Of a DNA stretch of 64,000 bases, positions 8,279 through 16,132 are shown in pieces (the stretch's first letter is position 1; each line of letters starts with the position of its first letter). A program made the translations under genes and the position numbers. This DNA is from Mycobacterium nebraskense (GTDB lineage Bacteria > Actinomycetota > Actinomycetes > Mycobacteriales > Mycobacteriaceae): the NCBI RefSeq assembly GCF_002102255.1, contig NZ_LQPH01000057.1, positions 1-64,000 of the forward strand, read 5' to 3'. The notes beneath the pieces were generated by a model. The model was given only the letters and a program-made list of their open reading frames with translations, was not told where the DNA came from and made no database searches.

Positions 8279-9577
8279 CTACCCCGCGCGAACCGCGACA
8301 CCACGCAAAACCGTGTCACGGACGTGCACCAGCGCCGCGCGTTTACCCACCTCGGCAAGGATGTTCTCCGGTATCCACTGCAGGCCGATGACGCATCGTG
8401 CCAGCGTCGCGGTGGACGCGCCGTCAACGCTGATCTCCCCCGACCGGATGCCCTCGGAAAGAAGCGTTTTCATCTGCCGAAGGCGTGTCGCATACAACCA
8501 GCCGGGGTTGGGCGTGTCCGGCGGCGATTGACGCATCCAGGCGAGCTGAATCCTGAACTCGTCGGAAAACCGATCGAGCGCATTGACGTTGACCCAGCTC
8601 AGTGCGTCCAGCTTCTCGATGGGCGTGGCATCCGAGCGCAGCACGCTGACCCAGCCCGCCTCAACCTTTCTGCCGAAAGATTCCATGATCGACGCGAGAA
8701 GCTCGTCCTTTGATCCGATCACCCGATAGACGGTTCCGGTGCCGAGGCCGGCCGCCGAAGCGATGTCCCTGATGGTGGTGGCCTCGTAGCCCTTGCGGCC
8801 GAACTCCGTTCGCGCCACCGCACGGACGTGGGCCGCTTTGTCGCTGGGGTCGGCGTCGCTGTCGTCCGACCAGGTCTCGATGACGTCCCTGGCGGCAGCG
8901 AAGGCCTTGGACCGGTCGAGCGCCGAATCGGTGGGCGGGCGGGTTGCCAGTCCCTGCAACATGATTCGGCAGAGCAGCGCCGCCACCTGGTCGGCGGGGG
9001 ATTTGTGGCGCATGACGTCAAGGCCAACCTGCAGCATGGTCTGGCAGATGCGGTCGGCCAACGTGGGCAGATCGATGTCGGGTTTGATGTAGCCGCTCCA
9101 CCTGCCTGCGCGCAGCGTTTGCAGCATCGCCGCCTGAATCGCCAGGGGTCGCTGCTGCGTCAGCTTCATCAACTCCGGATCCGTGCTCGGCCCCTCGTAG
9201 AACGACATCTGCAGTGCGGCTCGATGCCGCACGGCGCAGTCCGCGATCGCCGAGCCCAGCTCGACAATCTGCTCGGGAACCGGGCGGGGGTCGGCTTTGT
9301 CCAACTTCGCTTGCGCGGCTTGACCGATCCGATCCAGATCGTCCTGATAGCGGCGGATCAACTCGATGAGGATCGCCTCTTTGGACTCGAAATGGTGATA
9401 GAGGCTGCCGGGCAGGATGCCCGCCGCGTCGGCGATCTCCTGCAAAGAGGTCCGTAATCCCGACTGTGCGATCAACGAGGCCGCGGTGGTAAGGATTTCG
9501 GTTCGGCGCGTACCCAAATCAGCTGGGGCGCCGGCTCGCAATGACTCCGCTCTCGGCATGATCAGCGGCGCGCACAT
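8279..9577 (-). CDS. Tandem-domain TetR/AcrR family regulator
   Basis: A 432-residue protein with two TetR-type helix-turn-helix domains in one chain, about twice the usual TetR length. The first HTH is ILTTAASLIAQSGL followed by TSLQEIADAAGILPGSLYHH (about residues 28-65). The second follows a linker rich in Asp: VRAVARTEFGRKGY then TTIRDIASAAGLGTGTVYRV (about 250-292). Each HTH is followed by a helical ligand-binding-like region. Starts at 9577 or 9559 (MPRAESL) are both possible. A cluster operator lies at each end (sites A and B), so it probably regulates itself and the surrounding genes. Being a tandem repressor, it might bind extended or paired sites as a pseudo-dimer; that is inference. 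Confidence 0.85.
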   Translation of the reverse strand: MCAPLIMPRAESLRAGAPADLGTRRTEILTTAASLIAQSGLRTSLQEIADAAGILPGSLYHHFESKEAILIELIRRYQDDLDRIGQAAQAKLDKADPRPVPEQIVELGSAIADCAVRHRAALQMSFYEGPSTDPELMKLTQQRPLAIQAAMLQTLRAGRWSGYIKPDIDLPTLADRICQTMLQVGLDVMRHKSPADQVAALLCRIMLQGLATRPPTDSALDRSKAFAAARDVIETWSDDSDADPSDKAAHVRAVARTEFGRKGYEATTIRDIASAAGLGTGTVYRVIGSKDELLASIMESFGRKVEAGWVSVLRSDATPIEKLDALSWVNVNALDRFSDEFRIQLAWMRQSPPDTPNPGWLYATRLRQMKTLLSEGIRSGEISVDGASTATLARCVIGLQWIPENILAEVGKRAALVHVRDTVLRGVAVRAG

Positions 9578-9620
9578 CCGGACGACTGCGGACTGGCAAG
9601 CATACGCATTCGTCCCTCTC

Positions 9621-9640
9621 GCCGAACCAAATCTTTGTTA
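9621..9640. promoter_or_regulatory. Cluster operator site B
   Basis: GCCGAACCAAATCTTTGTTA is the most divergent copy of the cluster element (consensus GAACCAAATATCTGTTC). It sits 44 bp upstream of the tandem TetR start, where it could mediate autoregulation. A -10-like TATGCT for the TetR gene lies between it and the start codon (9603-9598 on the minus strand). No convincing -35 is visible. Confidence 0.45.
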
Positions 9641-9698
9641 GAGGCTATCAGACCGGGCGCCACGAATGCGCTGCGTAGCAGCGGTGATCGAGTCCATT

Positions 9699-10349
9699 CT
9701 AGAGCGCGGGCCCGTCCCAATGGTCGCGCGCGACCACCTCGCCGACGCGCCGCCGACGGGCGGGCCGGAACGTGTGCCCGGCACGAAGCCGGCCGACCGG
9801 GAGCAGACAGCCCTGGACGTAGGTTTCGGGAATCCCGAGCAGCCGCCGCACCTCCTGCTCGCGATGCAGGTGCAGGGTGGTGATGCAGGTCCCGTACCCC
9901 CGGGTGTGCAGCGCCAGCTGAAAGTTCCAGACCGCAGGGAAGATCGAGCCGTACAGCGTGGCCTGATGAAACGATTCGTCCCCCTCGATGCGCGGCAGGT
10001 AGGGCTGATAGCAAGGGATTACCAGCAGCGGCACCTTGGCCATGTTCTCGACCAGCCACTCCGTCGACGACATGATCCGGCCTTCCGGCGTTCCGGCCGG
10101 CACGAAGTCGGCGATCATCTGGCCACCGACCCGCAGCAGGTAGGCCGCGCGGTACAGCTGGGCGATCTCGTTGCGCAATGACGGGTCGGTGACCACCAGC
10201 CAGCGCCAGGACTGCTGATTGGAGCCGTTGGCCGCCTGCAAGCCGATGCGCAGACACTCCCGAATGTCTTCCATGTCGACCGGCACATCCAGGTCGAGCG
10301 TCTTGCGCGCCGAGCGGGTGGCGGTGAGGAGATACTCGACGTCCATCAC
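9699..10349 (-). CDS. Nitroreductase family protein
   Basis: A 216-residue FMN-dependent nitroreductase-fold protein. Family features are the N-terminal TATRSARKTLD, the FMN/substrate segment GLQAANGSNQQSWRW, and a C-terminal GCLLPVGRL. Members reduce quinones, nitro groups, enones or act as flavin-dependent dehydrogenases. The start overlaps the stop of the upstream acyl-CoA dehydrogenase gene by four bases, so it is the third gene of a tightly coupled operon with two acyl-CoA dehydrogenases. That context suggests reduction or dehydrogenation of an intermediate of the same lipid pathway rather than nitro reduction; the substrate is not determinable. Confidence 0.87.
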   Translation of the reverse strand: MMDVEYLLTATRSARKTLDLDVPVDMEDIRECLRIGLQAANGSNQQSWRWLVVTDPSLRNEIAQLYRAAYLLRVGGQMIADFVPAGTPEGRIMSSTEWLVENMAKVPLLVIPCYQPYLPRIEGDESFHQATLYGSIFPAVWNFQLALHTRGYGTCITTLHLHREQEVRRLLGIPETYVQGCLLPVGRLRAGHTFRPARRRRVGEVVARDHWDGPAL

Positions 10350-11458
10350 GGTTTGCCTCTCTTGGCAAGGCGCGCACCGACTTCGGTGAGGTACTTGTCG
10401 GGACCACCGAGAAACGCGCTCCAGCTCAGCAGGCGCTTGAGATACAGGTGTGCGTCGTGCTCCCAGGTGTAGCCGATTCCGCCGAACACCTGGATGGCCG
10501 TGTCGCCCACGGTGGCCAGCCGCCCGGCGAACGCCTTCGCCCGCAGCGCGGCCAGGTGCCGCTCGTCAGGGTCGGCGTTGTCAGCCGCCCACAGCGCGTG
10601 GATCACGCCGCTGCGCGCCAACTCGACGGTCTCGAACATGTCAACGCACAGATGCTGGACCGCCTGGAACGAGCCGATCGGCTGACCGAATTGCGTTCTG
10701 GTTTTGGCATATTCGATGGCGAGATCCATGACTGCGCGCGCGGCGCCGAGAGCGTCGGCGGCGGTTGCGATCAGCACGTCGTCAATCACCGCCGTGACGT
10801 TTTCCGAAGACGCCGCGGCCAGCCGTTGCGCGGGCGTTGCTTCGAACCTGATACCGAACTGCTTGCGGGTCTGGTCGATACCACGCTCGGGCGCGACCGC
10901 AACGCCCGCCGAGTCGGTACGCACCGCGAAAAGCCCGAGGCCGTCGTCATCCTCGGCGAGCGCCAATAGGACGTCCGCGGCGGCGGCGTCGGGCACCGCG
11001 GCGATCTCGCCCCGCAGTACGACGCTGCCGGAATCCAAGCCCTGGCGGCTCGCGGGTGCCAATGCGTTTTCGGCGTCCAGGAAGCAGATGGTGGCGACCG
11101 TGGTGCCATCGGCGATGCCGCTCAACAGCCCTGCCGCATTATCGGTCGCGCCGAGCCGCGTCAACGCCCGCGTGGCGGCGACCGCGGTCGACAACCACGG
11201 CCCCGGATGCAGGGCGGCGCCCAGCTCTTCGGCCACGATGCCGGCCTCGACCATCGTCATGCCGGCACCGCCGTTTTCCTCCGGTACCAGCAGGCCTGTG
11301 GTCCCGAGATCGGCAAGGCCAAGCCACACCGGTTCATTGGTGCCGATCGGGTCGTCGAGCAGGGGACGAACGTGATCCGAGATCGGGGCCTTTTCGGCCA
11401 GAAAGCGCCGGGTGGTGTCGCGCAGCGCAACCTGCTCGTCGGTGAGTTCGAGGTTCAT
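10346..11458 (-). CDS. Acyl-CoA dehydrogenase, second subunit-type
   Basis: A 370-residue acyl-CoA dehydrogenase. It begins MNLELTDEQVALRDTTRRFL and has the C-terminal core segment FGQPIGSFQAVQHLCVDM and QVFGGIGYTWEHDAHLYLKR. Its central part (residues 110-220) is unusually divergent and lacks the clear MSEPEAGSD FAD-loop motif of its neighbour. The ATG overlaps the stop of the preceding dehydrogenase as ATGA, showing translational coupling. In mycobacteria such adjacent unequal fadE genes form alpha2-beta2 heterotetramers (ChsE-type) acting on sterol or other bulky acyl-CoAs; I infer the same here. Confidence 0.92.
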   Translation of the reverse strand: MNLELTDEQVALRDTTRRFLAEKAPISDHVRPLLDDPIGTNEPVWLGLADLGTTGLLVPEENGGAGMTMVEAGIVAEELGAALHPGPWLSTAVAATRALTRLGATDNAAGLLSGIADGTTVATICFLDAENALAPASRQGLDSGSVVLRGEIAAVPDAAAADVLLALAEDDDGLGLFAVRTDSAGVAVAPERGIDQTRKQFGIRFEATPAQRLAAASSENVTAVIDDVLIATAADALGAARAVMDLAIEYAKTRTQFGQPIGSFQAVQHLCVDMFETVELARSGVIHALWAADNADPDERHLAALRAKAFAGRLATVGDTAIQVFGGIGYTWEHDAHLYLKRLLSWSAFLGGPDKYLTEVGARLAKRGKP

Positions 11459-12600
11459 TTGCGCGGCAACCCGAGTACCCGCTGCGCGGTGATGTTCTTG
11501 TTGATCTGGCTCGTGCCGCCCGCGATGGTCAGCGAGCGCGACGTCAGACGGTAGTTCGCCCACGGCGCATCGGCGCCGCGGGTGCCCAGCACGTCAAATG
11601 CCAGGGCGGCCATGTCCTGCCCGATCTCGCCCCACACCGTCTTGGCGAGGCTGGCCGAGCCAAATGCGTCACCGCCGTGCAGCGTCGCCGAGATCGACCG
11701 CTGGCAAAGCACTTCGAGATACTTGATGCGGAGTGCGATTTCGCCGAGGCGGCGCAGCGTCACGGGGTCTTCGAGCGCGTCGGTGTACGCGGCGATGTCG
11801 TCGACCAGTTCTTCCAGCCGCACCTGCATTTCGGCGTACAGCCGTGCCGCCCCGGCGCGCTCGTGGCTGAGTGTGGTGGTGGCCACCTGCCAGCCCGCAT
11901 TCAGCGGTCCGAGCAACGCGTCCGCCGGGACCCGGACATCGTGAAAGAACACCTCGGCGAAGTCGGCGTCGCCGTTGAGCGTCACCAGCGGTCGAACTTC
12001 GATGCCGGGCAGCGTCATGTCGACGATCAGGCACGAGATGCCCTTGTGCTTGGGTGCGTCGGGATCGGTGCGCACGTACAGCTGGCACCAGTCCGCCCGA
12101 TGCCCGAGCGAAGTCCAGATCTTTTGCCCGTTGACGACGAAGTCGTCACCATCACGCACCGCGCGGGTGCGCAGTGCCGCGAGGTCGGACCCCGCTTCGG
12201 GTTCCGACATTCCCTGGCACCAGATGTCGTCTGCGCGCATCATGCGGGGGAGCAGCGTGAGCTTCTGGGGCTCGGTTCCGTATTGCATGATCGCCGGCGC
12301 GATGTTGTTCAGCCCAATGACGTTGAGCGGCATGGGGGCTCGAGCGCGGGTGGTTTCCTCGGTGTAGACCAGTTGCTCGAGAACCGTCGCGCTGCGGCCG
12401 CCGTACTCGCGAGGCCATGAGACCGCGGCCCAGCCGGCGTCGGCCATTGTCGCGCTCCATGCGCGCAGCATCTCGATTGCGGCGTCGTCACGTCCGGCGG
12501 GCCGCCGGGCGGCCACCAGCTCGTCGGTCAGGTTCGCCGACAGCCAGTCGCGCAGCTCGATGCGGAACTGTTCCACTTCCGCCGGGTATGAAAAGTCCAC
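11455..12600 (-). CDS. Acyl-CoA dehydrogenase, first subunit-type
   Basis: A 381-residue acyl-CoA dehydrogenase introducing an alpha-beta double bond in an acyl-CoA with FAD. The FAD-binding segment QGMSEPEAGSDLAALRTRAV (about residues 135-154) and VNGQKIWTSLGHRADWCQL follow the family pattern; the C-terminus IAGGTSQINKNITAQRVLGL is also typical. The start codon is GTG with a weak upstream purine run. Promoter C lies 52-80 bp upstream, inside the end of the SnoaL-like gene. It forms a coupled pair with the next gene, so the active enzyme is probably a heterotetramer for a bulky substrate. Confidence 0.93.
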   Translation of the reverse strand: MDFSYPAEVEQFRIELRDWLSANLTDELVAARRPAGRDDAAIEMLRAWSATMADAGWAAVSWPREYGGRSATVLEQLVYTEETTRARAPMPLNVIGLNNIAPAIMQYGTEPQKLTLLPRMMRADDIWCQGMSEPEAGSDLAALRTRAVRDGDDFVVNGQKIWTSLGHRADWCQLYVRTDPDAPKHKGISCLIVDMTLPGIEVRPLVTLNGDADFAEVFFHDVRVPADALLGPLNAGWQVATTTLSHERAGAARLYAEMQVRLEELVDDIAAYTDALEDPVTLRRLGEIALRIKYLEVLCQRSISATLHGGDAFGSASLAKTVWGEIGQDMAALAFDVLGTRGADAPWANYRLTSRSLTIAGGTSQINKNITAQRVLGLPRK

Positions 12601-12651
12601 GGTTCTCTGTCTTTAGCGTCTTTGGCCCTTAGAATCTGCGACCAAAGCCGG

Positions 12652-12680
12652 ACTTTACGGTTGAGCAGATAGTTGGTCAA
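12652..12680 (-). promoter_or_regulatory. Cluster promoter/operator site C
   Basis: Minus-strand -35 TTGACC (12680-12675), 17-bp spacer with AACTATCTGCTCAACCG, -10 TAAAGT (12657-12652). It would drive the acyl-CoA dehydrogenase pair and the nitroreductase. It lies inside the last codons of the SnoaL-like gene: the TAA stop codon of that gene supplies the first three bases of the -10. Over 34 bp it differs from site D at only three positions. Confidence 0.65.
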
Positions 12681-13230
12681 CAACGTCGGCAGCCACGCGC
12701 GACGCCGATAGCGGCCGGTCGTATGAGGGGTCCGTCGCGTCGTGGCGGGGCGTGCGCGTCCCCGGGACCATGGCAAGGGCTTCCTCGGTGAGCAGCGATT
12801 GCGATTCGTTGATGAACTCCACCAGACAGACGCGATCGACGATCGCCCAACGCCCGTCGCGCCGCTCCAGACGATCCACATAGCGACCGCCCGAGATGGT
12901 CATGTGGTCCGCCGGCTCCCGGTCGGTCCCGATGAACAGGTAGTAGGTCTCGGCGTGGGCTTCGTCGCCGTCGATGTCGGCGGTGTGGTTCAGCAGGTAG
13001 TGCTGGTATCGCGTCTGACTGCCGTGATAGGCGAGCGCCCAGTCGATGAAATCGTCGACCTCGCCGACGAATCCGACGTGGTCGTCCACGGCGCCGTCAT
13101 GGTAGGCCGACCGAAGGAGTGCGCGATCTTGCCGGTCGATTCCCCGCGCGTAGCGCTGCATGCACTCGTAGATCTCCGCGCGATCAGTGAGGCGCTTGAC
13201 CTGGTCTCGCAGCTCGTCGTCCACGATCAA
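12655..13230 (-). CDS. SnoaL/NTF2-like protein
   Basis: A 191-residue protein of the SnoaL-like (NTF2 fold) superfamily, which includes ketosteroid isomerase-type enzymes and dehydratases. The N-terminal helix DRAEIYECMQRYARGIDRQD and the following LRSAYHDGAVDDHVGFVG are diagnostic for this family in mycobacteria. The start is a TTG that overlaps the TGA of the SDR gene upstream (TTGA); a GTG six bases later (13224) is an alternative. It probably forms an operon with that SDR. A role in isomerisation or dehydration of a cyclic or acyl-CoA intermediate is possible, but not shown. Confidence 0.85.
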   Translation of the reverse strand: MIVDDELRDQVKRLTDRAEIYECMQRYARGIDRQDRALLRSAYHDGAVDDHVGFVGEVDDFIDWALAYHGSQTRYQHYLLNHTADIDGDEAHAETYYLFIGTDREPADHMTISGGRYVDRLERRDGRWAIVDRVCLVEFINESQSLLTEEALAMVPGTRTPRHDATDPSYDRPLSASRVAADVVDQLSAQP

Positions 13231-14210
13231 CTCCCGTTGCTGTGGGGTTCGGGGAAGGCGACATCCGCGTTGCCCGGCATCGCGCTGACGCCGCGTCGCT
13301 CACACACTTCCAGTACCTCGTCCACGATCGAGGTGGGCACGATGAACTTCTCCGTCGACGAAATCTCCTCGAGATGCGCCTGGATGTCTTCGGCCGTCGG
13401 TTGGCTCTCGGCGTCCGCGAGCCACCCCTCGCCGAGGCCGACGAACACCCGCGCGTAGCGGCCGGCGGCGGCCGAATAGTTGCGGTGGGTGAACGTGCAG
13501 GCGCTGCTGGCGAGGAAGGTCACCAACGGGACGACGAGCTCCGGCCTGATCGCTTGCATGAAGCCGGATTCGGCGAGGAACTTCTCGTCGCCGACGGTCT
13601 CGGTGACCATCCTCGAGAAGCCGGTCGGCATAACGGAATTGGCGATGATACCGTGCGCCTCGCCTTCGATCGCGATCACGTTCGTCAATCCGACCAGGCC
13701 GGCCTTCGCCGCGGCGTAGTGCGCCTCCATCGGCTGGCCGAAGATCCCGGCGGAGGACGAGATGAACACGAACCTGCCGCCCCCGTTGTTCTTCATCACG
13801 CGATATGCGGGCTGAGCGAGATGGAAGCCGCCGTCGAGATGTACGCGCAGCATTCGAGTCCAGTCGTCATGCGAGAGGTCTTCGAAGGGCACACTGCCGA
13901 AGATCCCCGCGTTGCTGATGACCGCGTCCAGACGCCCGAACGCGCTCACGGCCGTGTCGATGATCGCCTGCCCGCCCGCGGGATTGTCGACCGAATCGTA
14001 GGAGGCGATGGCAGTGCCGCCGTCCTTCTTGATCTCGTCGACGACGTCATCGGCGACCCCGGAGTCCCTGCCCTCGCCGCGCATCGAGCCGCCGACGTCG
14101 TTGACCACCACCGCGGCGCCCCTACGCGCCAGGTCCAGCGCGTACAACCGCCCGAGTCCGCGGCCGGCGCCGGTGACCACTGCGACCTGGCCGGTGAAAT
14201 CAATCACCAT
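13227..14210 (-). CDS. SDR family oxidoreductase (HSD17B4-like)
   Basis: A 327-residue SDR resembling the dehydrogenase domain of the peroxisomal multifunctional enzyme type 2, which oxidises 3-hydroxyacyl-CoA. Visible motifs: VVTGAGRGLGRLYALDLARR, VNDVGGSMRGEG (the long insert typical of this subgroup), ISNAGIFG, FISSSAGIFG, and HYAAAKAGL (YxxxK). The ATG at 14210 has AAGGAG upstream; a longer N-terminal reading is unlikely. The promoter is site D. With the acyl-CoA dehydrogenases it could supply the hydroxyacyl-CoA dehydrogenase step of a beta-oxidation-type pathway. Confidence 0.9.
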   Translation of the reverse strand: MVIDFTGQVAVVTGAGRGLGRLYALDLARRGAAVVVNDVGGSMRGEGRDSGVADDVVDEIKKDGGTAIASYDSVDNPAGGQAIIDTAVSAFGRLDAVISNAGIFGSVPFEDLSHDDWTRMLRVHLDGGFHLAQPAYRVMKNNGGGRFVFISSSAGIFGQPMEAHYAAAKAGLVGLTNVIAIEGEAHGIIANSVMPTGFSRMVTETVGDEKFLAESGFMQAIRPELVVPLVTFLASSACTFTHRNYSAAAGRYARVFVGLGEGWLADAESQPTAEDIQAHLEEISSTEKFIVPTSIVDEVLEVCERRGVSAMPGNADVAFPEPHSNGS

Positions 14211-14242
14211 GTGCTCCTTGTCTAAGTACGTCGTCGTCTCGA

Positions 14243-14291
14243 TTGACTGCGGTGGCACCGGACTTTACGGTGGAACAGATATTTGGTCAAC
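14243..14291. promoter_or_regulatory. Divergent cluster promoter/operator site D
   Basis: Two opposed promoters share one operator. Minus strand (SDR): -35 TTGACC (14290-14285), 17-bp spacer AAATATCTGTTCCACCG, -10 TAAAGT (14267-14262). Plus strand (VWA gene): -35 TTGACT (14243-14248), 17-bp spacer, -10 TACGGT (14266-14271), with the operator immediately downstream over the start site. The two -10 hexamers overlap, so the polymerases would compete and one bound repressor could shut both. Confidence 0.7.
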
Positions 14292-14311
14292 GAAGTTCAA
14301 CGGTTCGGAGA

Positions 14312-16021
14312 ATGAGCGTGTCCACCGACGTTCGTGGTGGCTGGTTGCCGGGCCTCGGCATGCTCGCCTCCGCACTCGCGGGCCGGGCCGTGGCGGTGGC
14401 CGAGCTGCGACCGGGCGAACCGTCGTGGACCGACGGCCAGACGATTCACGTCGATGCCGGGGCGGGCGCCCGCGGGCAGCTCGAAGCCGTTGCCGTGCAG
14501 GCCTCGATGATCGCGGCCGGCAGCCTGGATCCGGACGTCATGCGCCCCCTGCTCCGCCACCCTCGGCTGGCCAAACGCTATCTGGCGATGGAGGGCCACC
14601 GCGCACTGATCGCCAATGGCCACCTGCTGCCGGGTGTTCTGGCATCCCTGGGCGACCGCGACACCGCGCGGCGCAGCGATTCGCCCGCCGCTTCGCTGCG
14701 GATCGCCGAGGAGCGGGCGGCGGTCGACGACCCGGCACCGGAATTCGGCGTCATCCGTGCGGCGAAGGTATTGGCCGCGTCTGACCGGGCGACCGAACAA
14801 CGGGAAGGTGAAAAAACCGGGCATGTCCCGAGGAGCCTTCGAAATAAGGAGGGCGCGACTGAACTGGACGAACTCGATGACGGCGAGATCGACGATTCCG
14901 ACGATCCCGACATGTTCACCAGCCCGGTGGGTGGCGGCGGTTTCATCGGCAAGTGGTTGAAGAAGATGCTGTCTTCGGCGCGCAAGACCGGCAGCGGCGG
15001 TGGACCGCCCGGCGCGGACAGCCCGACGCATCGGACGAACTCCGCCAGGCGTGGGTTGTACGCGGTTACGTCGCTGGCCGCCACGTCGAGCGAGGACGGC
15101 GAAGACCAGCTGGCGGCCACGGACGGCTTCACGTATCCGGAATGGGACGTCACGCGCAAGAAGTACCGGCCTGCGTGGTGCACCGTGCGCGAGGTCGAGC
15201 CGGAGATCAAGCCATCGGCGACGCATGCGATCGAAGCCGCCATCAGCGTGCGGCGCCCGCTGTCCCGGCTAGGGATGGGCCTGCACCGCCGCCGCCGGCA
15301 GCCGCAGGGTGACGACATCGACATCGACGCGGCCGTCGAGGCTCGCGTCGAGGTGCTCGCGGGGTCGGTGCCCGACGAGGCGGTGTACCTAGACAGCCTG
15401 CGACGCAGGCGAGACTTGTCGGTGCTGCTGCTGCTCGATGTGTCGGGGTCGGCGGCAGAGCCCGGCACCGTCGGCCGGACGGTGCACGAGCAACAGCGCA
15501 CGGCCGTCGCCAACCTCACGGTCGCGCTCCACGACCTGGGTGACCGGGTCGCGCTCTACGCCTATTACTCGCAGGGCAGGGGGGCGGTGAGCATGGTGCC
15601 TGTCAAGCGATTCGACGATCATCTCGACACACGAGTCATGAAGCGGCTCAACAGCCTTGAACCAGGTGCCTACTCCCGCCTCGGCGCGGCCATCCGGCAC
15701 GGCTCGGCGGTGTTGGAGGCGCGCGGGGGCACGTCGCGGCGGCTGCTGGTGGTGCTGTCCGACGGACTCGCATACGACCACGGATACGAGCGGGCCTACG
15801 GCGCCGCCGACGCGCGCCACGCCTTGGCCGAGGCCCGACTTCGCGGCACCGGGTGCGTGTGCCTGACCATCGGCGCGGGGACCGACGTGCAATCGCTGCG
15901 CCGGGTATTCGGCAGCGCCGCGCACGCCACGATCGCGCGCCCGGATCAACTCGCCGGCGTGATCGGGCCGCTGTTCCGGTCCGCGCTGCGCTCGGCCGAG
16001 GTGCGCCGCAGGGTGTCATGA
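14312..16021 (+). CDS. VWA domain protein, NorD/CbbO-like
   Basis: A 569-residue protein with a C-terminal von Willebrand A domain. The MIDAS motif DVSGS is at 376-380, after the hydrophobic strand LSVLLLL; later strands VALYAYYS and LLVVLSDG fit the fold. The N-terminal 200 residues are helical, followed by an acidic linker (DELDDGEIDDSDDPD) and a basic segment. Such NorD/CbbO-type proteins act with a MoxR-class AAA+ ATPase to activate or insert metals into enzymes. The partner ATPase gene follows with its own promoter. No nitric oxide reductase or rubisco genes are near, so the client is different and unknown. Confidence 0.88.
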   Translation: MSVSTDVRGGWLPGLGMLASALAGRAVAVAELRPGEPSWTDGQTIHVDAGAGARGQLEAVAVQASMIAAGSLDPDVMRPLLRHPRLAKRYLAMEGHRALIANGHLLPGVLASLGDRDTARRSDSPAASLRIAEERAAVDDPAPEFGVIRAAKVLAASDRATEQREGEKTGHVPRSLRNKEGATELDELDDGEIDDSDDPDMFTSPVGGGGFIGKWLKKMLSSARKTGSGGGPPGADSPTHRTNSARRGLYAVTSLAATSSEDGEDQLAATDGFTYPEWDVTRKKYRPAWCTVREVEPEIKPSATHAIEAAISVRRPLSRLGMGLHRRRRQPQGDDIDIDAAVEARVEVLAGSVPDEAVYLDSLRRRRDLSVLLLLDVSGSAAEPGTVGRTVHEQQRTAVANLTVALHDLGDRVALYAYYSQGRGAVSMVPVKRFDDHLDTRVMKRLNSLEPGAYSRLGAAIRHGSAVLEARGGTSRRLLVVLSDGLAYDHGYERAYGAADARHALAEARLRGTGCVCLTIGAGTDVQSLRRVFGSAAHATIARPDQLAGVIGPLFRSALRSAEVRRRVS

Positions 16022-16072
16022 AGGGAGCAGCTGATGTGCACGTCCCGAGCCTAAACGCGCTCGTCAGGGAAC

Positions 16073-16102
16073 TTGAAACAAACATCTGTTCCGGGATAGG
16101 CT
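16073..16102 (+). promoter_or_regulatory. Cluster promoter/operator site E
   Basis: -35 TTGAAA (16073-16078), 18-bp spacer CAAACATCTGTTCCGGGA, -10 TAGGCT (16097-16102). The predicted start near 16109 leaves a short leader with AGAAGGGAAG for the ATPase gene at 16133. The VWA gene stops 51 bp upstream, so the ATPase can be transcribed alone as well as by read-through. Confidence 0.65.
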
Positions 16103-16132
16103 CCTTTCACCGTGGGTAGCAGAAGGGAAGCT

